DNA of 8,156 nt from NCBI GenBank assembly GCA_943914115.1, contig CALUAU010000091.1:1-8156 (forward strand). Direction: 5' to 3'. A program made the translations under genes and the position numbers. The stretch comes from an uncultured Microbacteriaceae bacterium (GTDB lineage: Bacteria; Actinomycetota; Actinomycetes; Actinomycetales; Microbacteriaceae). Of this stretch, positions 1-5,314 are shown one piece after another (positions within the stretch are counted from its first letter, which is position 1; every line of letters begins with the position of its first letter). The notes under the pieces are model-generated. The model had not been told where the DNA came from. It searched no databases and saw only the letters and a list, made by a program, of their open reading frames with translations.

Positions 1-542
1 CACGCTTCGGGTTTTACGTGTTCGGCACAGTGGCACTGTGGTCGGGTGTGATCGTCGGCTTCGAGGCGATCGGTATTAAAGGCCACCCCCTGCGGCCGCT
101 TGTCTTTACCCGCTCGCTCATCACCGCGCTCACCGGCGGATTTTCACTGTTTATGGCCACCGGTGGACACGACGGGGCTACTGTGCGTGCGTTCATCCTG
201 ACCATCGCGATCTGGGGCATCATCACCGGTATCGTCGAACTGATCGGTGTGCCGTTCACTCGCAAACACGCCATGTACGCCGGCGAGATCGTGATCTCGG
301 GCGCGCTGACTCTGCTGCTCGGCGTGATCGTCGCCTTTGTGCCGCCAGAGCTCGATGCGCCCTACGGTGGGCTGGAACACATCGAGGGATCGCTCACCGC
401 ATCGGTGCAGGCCGTTGGTCTTGTCGGTGCCTACCTCGCGGTGCTCGGGGTGCTCCTCGTGATTGAAGCCATTACCCTCTACCAGGCGCAGCGGAAAGCA
501 GCGTCTGCAAAATCCACGCAACAGGAGGTTGCAGCCGAGTGA
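1..542 (+). CDS. Multi-pass membrane protein, 5' end cut by window edge (HdeD/DUF308-like, function unknown)
   Basis: The reading frame is open from base 3 to the TGA at 540-542 (179 residues visible). The start lies upstream, because sensible hydrophobic residues (RFGFY) precede the first GTG at 18. About five membrane segments are visible, near residues 4-23, 33-50, 62-82, 90-111 and 136-157, with a short charged cytoplasmic-looking tail (QAQRKAASAKS...). Paired helices rich in Gly, Ile and Val recall HdeD/DUF308 membrane proteins, but there is no diagnostic motif and this is only a resemblance. The stop overlaps the start of the next gene by four bases (GTGA), so the two are an operon and probably translationally coupled. 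The assignment as a real gene is firm; no biochemical function can be given. Confidence 0.8.
   Translation, partial: RFGFYVFGTVALWSGVIVGFEAIGIKGHPLRPLVFTRSLITALTGGFSLFMATGGHDGATVRAFILTIAIWGIITGIVELIGVPFTRKHAMYAGEIVISGALTLLLGVIVAFVPPELDAPYGGLEHIEGSLTASVQAVGLVGAYLAVLGVLLVIEAITLYQAQRKAASAKSTQQEVAAE
523..528 (+). promoter_or_regulatory. Shine-Dalgarno (AGGAGG) for the downstream small membrane protein
   Basis: A perfect AGGAGG lies inside the end of the upstream gene, 10 bases before the GTG at 539. It supports the GTG start and the four-base overlap. Confidence 0.75.
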
Positions 543-904
543 CCAAGAACAATTCGAGCCAAGCCGGAAACGGCGAGAGAGCGCAGCGCAAAGCGCTGAT
601 GAAGCCGTTTGAGGTGCTTGCGATTTCAATCGGTATGGGTTTGTTCGCGGCCCTGCTGGTGATCTTTACGCTCAAGAACGTGGTGGCTGCGCTCGTGCTC
701 GGTGGCGGCGTTGTTGTGCTGGCGCTCGTGGTGATTGGGCTGCTGCTACTCGGCTACAAACCAAACCCCGATGTGCCGGTGTACCTCGACCGCGATCTGT
801 ACGAGTCGGGTGAACCGGGCGCGCAGCAAGCCGCGCTCAAGGTCGACCCTGACGCGCTCGGCCAAAAACTGCCGCGCGAAGAGCCAGACACCCCCGACAA
901 CTGA
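539..904 (+). CDS. Small two-helix membrane protein, function unknown
   Basis: This encodes 121 residues. A polar basic N-terminus (residues 1-22) precedes two hydrophobic helices at about 24-44 and 48-71. A hydrophilic acidic tail follows (YKPNPDVPVYLDRDLYE... to PDTPDN), probably cytoplasmic. The GTG start is chosen for the AGGAGG 10 bases upstream and the GTGA overlap with the preceding membrane gene, which makes translational coupling likely. The two products may work together in the membrane, but this is inferred only from operon structure. I do not recognise the family. An intrinsic terminator follows 35 bases after the stop and ends the unit. Confidence 0.8.
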   Translation: MTKNNSSQAGNGERAQRKALMKPFEVLAISIGMGLFAALLVIFTLKNVVAALVLGGGVVVLALVVIGLLLLGYKPNPDVPVYLDRDLYESGEPGAQQAALKVDPDALGQKLPREEPDTPDN

Positions 905-938
905 ACGTTTCGGTAGCGCACTGAGCAGTTACCGACAC

Positions 939-987
939 AAACCGGCCGGGAATCAGCATGTAGTTGCTGACCCCAGGCCGGTTTTTT
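939..987 (+). terminator. Intrinsic terminator, long two-part hairpin plus T-run
   Basis: AAACCGGCC (939-947) pairs with GGCCGGTTT (976-984). Inside it, GGG (948-950) can pair with CCC (971-973), and TCAGCA (953-958) pairs with TGCTGA (965-970), leaving a six-base loop. The two strands are offset only by small AA and CA bulges. Six T residues (982-987) overlap and follow the stem, which fits termination on the + strand. Because purB converges from the right and ends at 1006, the same stem may also stop that transcript. The T-rich tail on that side is weaker (TTTGTGT). Confidence 0.9.
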
Positions 988-1005
988 CAATGTGACCTCG
1001 CGGTG

Positions 1006-2412
1006 CTACTTGCTCGCAACCGATGACCGCAGCCGATCGACGAGCCCGTTTGACCGGCCCGTATAGCTGGCGGGGGTGAGTTGCCGCAGCCGCTGCTTGG
1101 CCGCATCCGAGATATCGAGACCGTCAACGAACGCGATCAACTCGTCACGACCAACTGTGTGACCGCGGGTGAGTTCTTTCAGCACCGCGTACGGGTCGTC
1201 AATGCTCGAGCGGCCGGCCACCTTTTCGGCACGAATAACGGTCTGAATGGCCTCAGCGAGCACCTCCCAATTTCCGTCGAGCTCTTCGGTGAGGCGTTCG
1301 GAGTTCACAGCCAGTGCATCCAGGCCCTTGGCCACGTTTGAGATGGCCAACAGCGAGTGACCAAAGCCGACGCCAATATTGCGCTGCGATGACGAGTCGG
1401 TGAGGTCGCGCTGCATGCGTGAGGTGACGAGCGTGTGCGCGAGTGAATCGAGCACGGCACACGACATCTCAAGGTTTGACTCGGCGTTCTCGAAGCGAAT
1501 CGGGTTGATCTTGTGCGGCATGGTCGACGAGCCGGTCGCTCCGGGCGCCGGAATCTGTTTGAACACACCGCGCATGATGTACAGCCACACATCCGAGCAG
1601 AAGTTGTGCAAGATGCGGTTGAAGTGGCTGACCGCTCCGAACAGTTCGGCCTGCCAGTCGTGCGACTCAATCTGTGTGGTCAGTGGGTTCCACACCAACC
1701 CCAGGCGGCCCGTGAACTGTTCGGCCACCGCCTCCCAGTCGGTTTCGGGGCTCGAAACAAGGTGCGCGGCAAAGTTACCGGTGGCACCGGCCCACTTGCC
1801 CAGATATTCCTGCGACTCGATACGGCGCAACTGGCGCCGCAGTCGGTGGGCCACCACCGCGAGTTCTTTACCGAGCGTGGTGGGGGTTGCCGGCTGGCCG
1901 TGGGTGAGTGAAAGCATCGGCTGAGCACGCTCGGCAACAGCCATCGCGCTGATCTGATCGACGAGCGCGATGGCGGCAGGCAGCCATACCTGCTCGACCG
2001 CATCCCGGATAGTGATCGCGTAGGAGGTGTTGTTGATGTCTTCTGAGGTGCAACCAAAGTGGGTCAGCTCGGCGATGGCGTTGAGACCGAGTTCGTCAAG
2101 CCGCGCCCGCACGTAATATTCGACAGCCTTCACATCGTGCTTGGTCACCGCTTCAATCTCGGCAAGCTCGTCGATGGCGTGCTGATCGAAATCGCTAACC
2201 ACCTGGCGCAGCGCTTGCTGCTGCTGGGTGGTGAGCGGCTCGGTACCAAACATGCGCAGGTCGGTGAGTTGGATCAGCCATTCGATCTCGACTTTGACGC
2301 GGGCCCGATTGAGGGCGGCCTCACTGAGGTGCTCACCGATCGGTGCCACCGCCGCGAAGTAGCGATTGTCGAGGGGGCTGAGGTACTGGGCGGGCAGGGG
2401 GCTCATGCGCAT
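1006..2412 (-). CDS. purB: Adenylosuccinate lyase
   Basis: This 468-residue enzyme is about the length of E. coli PurB. It catalyses two steps of purine synthesis: fumarate release from SAICAR to give AICAR, and from adenylosuccinate to give AMP, in the cytoplasm. The N-terminal LSPLDNRY at 11-18 is the hallmark of the E. coli-type branch. TSEDINNTSYA is at 122-132. THGQPATPTT carries the probable acid/base His171. The fumarate lyase superfamily signature GSSTMPHKINP is at 294-304, with the catalytic Ser in its flexible loop. No expected block is missing. The ATG at 2412 is used because the upstream phosphatase gene stops at 2417, leaving a four-base gap. There is no clear Shine-Dalgarno, so translation probably depends on coupling. 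A second in-frame ATG at 2406 is also possible. Confidence 0.97.
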   Translation of the reverse strand: MRMSPLPAQYLSPLDNRYFAAVAPIGEHLSEAALNRARVKVEIEWLIQLTDLRMFGTEPLTTQQQQALRQVVSDFDQHAIDELAEIEAVTKHDVKAVEYYVRARLDELGLNAIAELTHFGCTSEDINNTSYAITIRDAVEQVWLPAAIALVDQISAMAVAERAQPMLSLTHGQPATPTTLGKELAVVAHRLRRQLRRIESQEYLGKWAGATGNFAAHLVSSPETDWEAVAEQFTGRLGLVWNPLTTQIESHDWQAELFGAVSHFNRILHNFCSDVWLYIMRGVFKQIPAPGATGSSTMPHKINPIRFENAESNLEMSCAVLDSLAHTLVTSRMQRDLTDSSSQRNIGVGFGHSLLAISNVAKGLDALAVNSERLTEELDGNWEVLAEAIQTVIRAEKVAGRSSIDDPYAVLKELTRGHTVGRDELIAFVDGLDISDAAKQRLRQLTPASYTGRSNGLVDRLRSSVASK

Positions 2413-2416
2413 CCAT

Positions 2417-2944
2417 TCATCTATTCGTGTCGTCGCGGGCGGCGCGTACGGCGGGTTCTATCTGAGTGAGCAGGTTTTTGCAGGCGCGTTCGATCTGTTC
2501 GAGGACGCAGTCGAAAAGCTCGTCATTCCCATAGTAGGGATCGGGCACCTCACCGGTTGCGTTCCCGATCGGGTCGAATTCGCACAGCGGATGAATGAGC
2601 ATCCGCTGTGCATCATTCTCGGCCCAGGCGCGTAGGACGCGGCGTTGGCCGCGGTCGAAGGTGACGATGAGGTCGTAGTTGTCGAACGTGGTTGGGTCAA
2701 ACTGTTTGGCGCGGTGATTGGGCACCCTGTATCCGGCGCGTTTGAGTGCGGCCCGGGTGCGGGGGTCGGCCTGCTCGCCGACATGCCACTCGCCGGTGCC
2801 GGACGAGCTGATTTCGAGATCGTGTGCGAAACCGTGCTCCCGTGCCAGAGATCGCGTGATTGCTTCGGCCATCGGTGAGCGGCAGATATTGCCGGTGCAG
2901 ACAAATGTCAGCCGAAAGATCGGTGAATGGTCCACGCGCGCCAT
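2417..2944 (-). CDS. Low-molecular-weight protein tyrosine phosphatase
   Basis: This cytoplasmic phosphatase removes phosphate from phosphotyrosine through a cysteinyl-phosphate intermediate. Near the N-terminus, FVCTGNICRSPMAEA supplies the CX5R loop with nucleophile Cys, Arg and the following Ser. The C-terminal VPDPYYG supplies the general-acid Asp in the family's DPYY motif. The loop has Ile before the second Cys (GNICRS). In the YwlE-type arginine phosphatases this position is Thr, so a tyrosine-type specificity is favoured. I prefer the ATG at 2944 (175 residues), because a -10 box sits exactly six bases before it. An in-frame ATG at 2962 would add six residues (MGNNGG) but has no Shine-Dalgarno. 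The gene is followed by purB after four bases, forming an operon. Targets are unknown; secreted and capsule-linked members both exist, and no signal peptide is seen here. Confidence 0.93.
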   Translation of the reverse strand: MARVDHSPIFRLTFVCTGNICRSPMAEAITRSLAREHGFAHDLEISSSGTGEWHVGEQADPRTRAALKRAGYRVPNHRAKQFDPTTFDNYDLIVTFDRGQRRVLRAWAENDAQRMLIHPLCEFDPIGNATGEVPDPYYGNDELFDCVLEQIERACKNLLTQIEPAVRAARDDTNR

Positions 2945-2950
2945 GCCTCC

Positions 2951-2956
2951 ATTGTT
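2951..2956 (-). promoter_or_regulatory. Candidate leaderless -10 box (AACAAT) for the phosphatase-purB operon
   Basis: Read on the minus strand, AACAAT (2956 to 2951) keeps the key -11 A and -7 T. It is followed by six bases and then the ATG at 2944, so transcription would begin on the start codon. The 17 bases from 2958 to 2942 match the equivalent stretch before the gene starting at 5249 at 15 positions. No good -35 hexamer is visible. Confidence 0.5.
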
Positions 2957-2988
2957 ACCCATTCGCTCGCCGAGTGGTTCGGGAGGGG

Positions 2989-3010
2989 TGTGGAAACCCT
3001 GTTATCCACA
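2989..3010. repeat. Inverted repeat TGTGGA-N10-TCCACA, with a perfect DnaA-box 9-mer on one arm
   Basis: TGTGGA (2989-2994) and TCCACA (3005-3010) are perfect inverted arms in the intergenic region between divergent genes. The right arm lies in TTATCCACA (3002-3010), identical to the classical DnaA-box consensus. A third related 7-mer, ATCCACA, is at 3062-3068. This could be an operator for the divergent genes, a DnaA binding site, or chance. Confidence 0.4.
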
Positions 3011-3092
3011 AAGACTTCGCCGATGTCAGCGCGATCACGATACCGCCGCCACAATCACTGCATCCACACCTGGAGGAAGGGCAGGAAGGTAG

Positions 3093-3398
3093 ATGAGCAG
3101 ACAGGCAAAAATTACCGGAATTAACCTCGACGAATTCGAGTTACTCCGCAAACAGCTTCAGGCACTCGCGAATAAGGCACGCGAGGTGCGTTCTGAACTG
3201 TACAACACACAGATTCCGCTGGTTGAGGGAGCACATATCCACGAGTGGCAGTCGGTGGCGAAATACGCCTACGACCTGGCACTCGGGGTGATTAGCGCCG
3301 AAGCAACCGGTATCGCTGAGGGGTGCTCGGTGATTGCCGCCACCTATGACGGTCTTGATTACGTGCTCGAAGTCGAAAAGGGGGTGCAGTTCCCGTGA
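3093..3398 (+). CDS. Small helical protein with WXG100-like layout, candidate partner of the downstream hydrolase
   Basis: This encodes 101 residues, almost all predicted helical. A long amphipathic first helix (about 10-38) is followed by a break around IPLVEGAHIHEW with a single Trp at 52. A second long helix (about 52-82) follows, and then YDGLD at 85-89, which fits the YxxxD/E signal of type VII secretion substrates. The Trp is followed by Gln-Ser rather than x-Gly, so this is not a canonical WXG motif. The ATG is fixed by an in-frame TAG directly before it and by AGGAAGG at 3083-3089. The stop overlaps the next start by four bases (GTGA), implying coupled expression of a pair. No signal peptide is seen. 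Family membership is inferred from size, helix pattern and context, not from a recognised homologue; it could be an unrelated helical cofactor. Confidence 0.8.
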   Translation: MSRQAKITGINLDEFELLRKQLQALANKAREVRSELYNTQIPLVEGAHIHEWQSVAKYAYDLALGVISAEATGIAEGCSVIAATYDGLDYVLEVEKGVQFP

Positions 3399-4852
3399 CG
3401 GTGCTGGTGTATAGCGGTGATTCTTTCGCGCTGGCAAACGACCGGCTCGACGAAGCATCGGCATCTTTCCACAGACTGGCAAGCGACTGCGATAGCGCCG
3501 CGTGGTACCCACCGCTTGCCGATCATGTGCTGGCAAAGCCGGTGATTCAACTGGCTTCGGTTGAGGGGATGCTGCTGGTTGAGGGTCTGCGCCTGGTCAG
3601 CAGCAAGGCCGACATAGTTGGTGATCATCTCGTGCAGGCCCGGCAGTGGTACGAGGAAGCCGACCAGTTTGTTGTGGATGTGATGGAGAACATCACCGAG
3701 TTTGCCTATGTGGCCGGTGCCGAACTGGTGAGCTGGGTGGGTAAAGCAGGTGCCGGTGCGCTGGTGATGTTTCTCGCCAGCCCCGGTGGTCAGGCGGTGC
3801 TTGCGGGAGTGCTTGCCAGTGGTGGCGTGCTTGTGGGAACCGGTGCTGTCGACCCGAACGAAGTGAAAGCGCAGCTTGCCCAGTTGGGACAGCAGGCAAC
3901 TGACCAGCTTGGCCCGCTGCTTTCTAACCCGGTGACGGTGATGTTTTTGCGGGGCCTTGTGAGTTCGAGTGATGATCTTGCAAACAACGCCATCTACGAC
4001 ACCGTGATTCCGGGGCCGGTGTCTGGAGCGGCGGCCACGCTGCTCACGATTCTCGGGGTGGGCCCGCTGCGCGACTCGCGTGATATTGCGGGTCGATCGA
4101 GACGGGCAATTCAGGGTAACCAACAAACGACACTCGAGGTCAGTGCGCAACGAACTGCACCACGGGCGGCTCCCACGTCGGTGCGGCAGGTGATTGACCA
4201 CATCCCGCGTTCGGTTGACGGGCAGGCCCAGGTGCGCATCAGCACCTATCGAGATCAGCACGGGAAAGAGGTGCATCTGGTCTCGGTGGCGGGCACCTCA
4301 TCGGGTGAACTTGGTGGCGAAAACGTATTCGATAACCTCAGCAATCTTGCGGCCTATGCCGGCGACGACGACCAGTCGGTTGCAGCGGTTGAAAAGGCGA
4401 TGGCCGAGGCGGGTATTCAACCGGGTGATGCGGTCGTGTTTTCTGGCTACTCGCAGGGTGCACTCGTGATCACTCGCCTCGCCGAGAGCGGGCAGTGGCA
4501 GGTGCAGTCGGTGGTTACCGCCGGTTCACCGGCACACGGCAACGAAATCCCCGGTCACATCCCGGTGGTGCAACTTGAGCACAATAACGACCCGATCACC
4601 GGGCTGCAGGGTATTGCCGATCCACCTCGAAACCAGGTGGCACTCGTGGTGCGAAACACCCACCCTGAAGGGGTGCCGCCGGGATCAGACCCGCTCACGG
4701 GGCACATGTTCGACGAGTACCAGCTCACTGCCGACCAGTATGACCAGCTCGACGGGAAATACAACGTCGCGCACCGCGACCGCACGCTCGCCGCGCTGAG
4801 TGACGTCGAGGTGGTGCGCTCAGTCGACTACACGATCACTCGCAAGCCGTGA
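3395..4852 (+). CDS. Helical-domain/alpha-beta serine hydrolase fusion, candidate type VII-like effector
   Basis: This encodes 485 residues. Residues 1-100 are two long helices with Trp37 at the turn (AWYPPL) and YEEAD (YxxxD) at 86-90, mirroring the layout of the gene before it. Residues 117-148 are a Gly/Ala-rich hydrophobic stretch that could enter a membrane. A variable Arg/Ala-rich linker follows (about 228-262). From about 265 there is an alpha/beta hydrolase: beta strand VHLVSVAGTSS (293-303), then nucleophile elbow GYSQG (351-355, Ser353), TAGSPAHG (375-382), a candidate acid Asp399 in HNNDP, and a candidate His437 in GHMFDEY. A lipase or esterase activity is likely, but the substrate is unknown. 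The GTG start overlaps the previous stop, with AAAGGGGG 10 bases upstream. No cleavable signal peptide is seen. The order of helical module then hydrolase recalls mycobacterial PE/PPE proteins with PE-PPE hydrolase domains. Confidence 0.85.
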   Translation: MTVLVYSGDSFALANDRLDEASASFHRLASDCDSAAWYPPLADHVLAKPVIQLASVEGMLLVEGLRLVSSKADIVGDHLVQARQWYEEADQFVVDVMENITEFAYVAGAELVSWVGKAGAGALVMFLASPGGQAVLAGVLASGGVLVGTGAVDPNEVKAQLAQLGQQATDQLGPLLSNPVTVMFLRGLVSSSDDLANNAIYDTVIPGPVSGAAATLLTILGVGPLRDSRDIAGRSRRAIQGNQQTTLEVSAQRTAPRAAPTSVRQVIDHIPRSVDGQAQVRISTYRDQHGKEVHLVSVAGTSSGELGGENVFDNLSNLAAYAGDDDQSVAAVEKAMAEAGIQPGDAVVFSGYSQGALVITRLAESGQWQVQSVVTAGSPAHGNEIPGHIPVVQLEHNNDPITGLQGIADPPRNQVALVVRNTHPEGVPPGSDPLTGHMFDEYQLTADQYDQLDGKYNVAHRDRTLAALSDVEVVRSVDYTITRKP

Positions 4853-4853
4853 A

Positions 4854-5249
4854 CTATCGGGCGTCATCCTCTTCGTGGTTGAACAGGCCGTTGAGCACCG
4901 CCGACAGCAGCGACAGGAGGATGGCGCCAACCACGGCCCAACCGAAGCTATCGATGCTCAGACCGAAGCCGAGTAAACCGCTGATCCAGCCAACGATCCA
5001 AAACAGCAGACCGTTCACCACCAGCGCGAACAACCCCAGGGTGAGGCAGTACAGCGGCAGCGAAATAGTCTTCACAACGCGACCGATCACCGAGTTCACG
5101 AGCCCCCACAGCACGGCAATGAGCAGGTAGGTGAGCACGAGCGCCAGCTGCTCATTGTCACTCTTGTAGGCAGTAACGGTAATGCCCGGCAGCAGCGACA
5201 CAAGCCACACGGCGATGGCGTTCAGGATGGTGGTGAGCAGAAAACGCAT
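4854..5249 (-). CDS. YvlD-like / phage-holin-4-type membrane protein
   Basis: This encodes 131 residues with four membrane segments near 3-22, 34-53, 64-92 and 102-124, and an acidic tail (NHEEDDAR). The run LPLYCLTLGLFALVVNGLLF at 64-83 is the typical core of the YvlD/DUF360 family, which automated annotation often calls phage holin. These are chromosomal membrane proteins of poorly defined role; a lysis function is not supported here, since no endolysin or phage gene is nearby. The ATG at 5249 has no Shine-Dalgarno but has a -10 box exactly six bases upstream, so a leaderless mRNA is likely. The gene ends one base from the stop of the convergent hydrolase gene. Confidence 0.88.
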   Translation of the reverse strand: MRFLLTTILNAIAVWLVSLLPGITVTAYKSDNEQLALVLTYLLIAVLWGLVNSVIGRVVKTISLPLYCLTLGLFALVVNGLLFWIVGWISGLLGFGLSIDSFGWAVVGAILLSLLSAVLNGLFNHEEDDAR

Positions 5250-5255
5250 GCGGCC

Positions 5256-5261
5256 ATTGTT
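5256..5261 (-). promoter_or_regulatory. Candidate leaderless extended -10 box (TGT-AACAAT) for the YvlD-like gene
   Basis: On the minus strand TGTAACAAT is followed by six bases and then the ATG at 5249. The TGn before the hexamer is the extended -10 element, which can compensate for the lack of a clear -35. The stretch 5263 to 5247 matches that before the phosphatase at 15 of 17 bases. Confidence 0.5.
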
Positions 5262-5302
5262 ACAGGCTCAGTTGAGTGCGGGGTGAACACGTGCGCCTTG
5301 CG

Positions 5303-5308
5303 TAGACT
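5303..5308 (+). promoter_or_regulatory. Candidate leaderless -10 box (TAGACT) for the aminotransferase gene
   Basis: TAGACT fits TANNNT and stands six bases before the ATG at 5315, placing the transcription start at the A of the start codon. There is no Shine-Dalgarno before this ATG. It is divergent from the promoter at 5256-5261 within a 65-base intergenic region. No convincing -35 is seen. Confidence 0.5.
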
Positions 5309-5314
5309 CAAGCC

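Noticed and set aside
1379..1924. Open frames on the plus strand within purB
   Set aside because: They lie wholly antisense to a complete purB with all family signatures and encode composition-biased peptides typical of high-GC shadow frames.
3020..3062. Promoter for the small helical protein/hydrolase pair
   Set aside because: CACAAT at 3050-3055 resembles a -10 box, but no -35 at acceptable spacing was found and several equally weak alternatives exist.
2989..3068. Chromosomal or plasmid replication origin
   Set aside because: There is only one perfect DnaA box and no AT-rich unwinding region, and no dnaA, dnaN or replication gene is nearby.
3359..4276. Long open frame on the minus strand (305 codons) antisense to the hydrolase gene
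   Set aside because: It mirrors the coding frame of the hydrolase gene, is His/Arg-rich low-complexity, lacks a ribosome site and shows no recognisable motif. The plus-strand protein has clear catalytic motifs.
4854..5249. Phage holin or prophage remnant
   Set aside because: The sequence fits the chromosomal YvlD-like family. No endolysin, integrase, att repeat or other phage gene is present, and base composition matches the neighbours.
5268..5311. TTGAGT/ACTCAA inverted repeat and a CACGTG palindrome in the divergent promoter region
   Set aside because: The arms are only six bases and 28 bases apart, and CACGTG is a short self-palindrome expected often by chance. There is not enough to call an operator.
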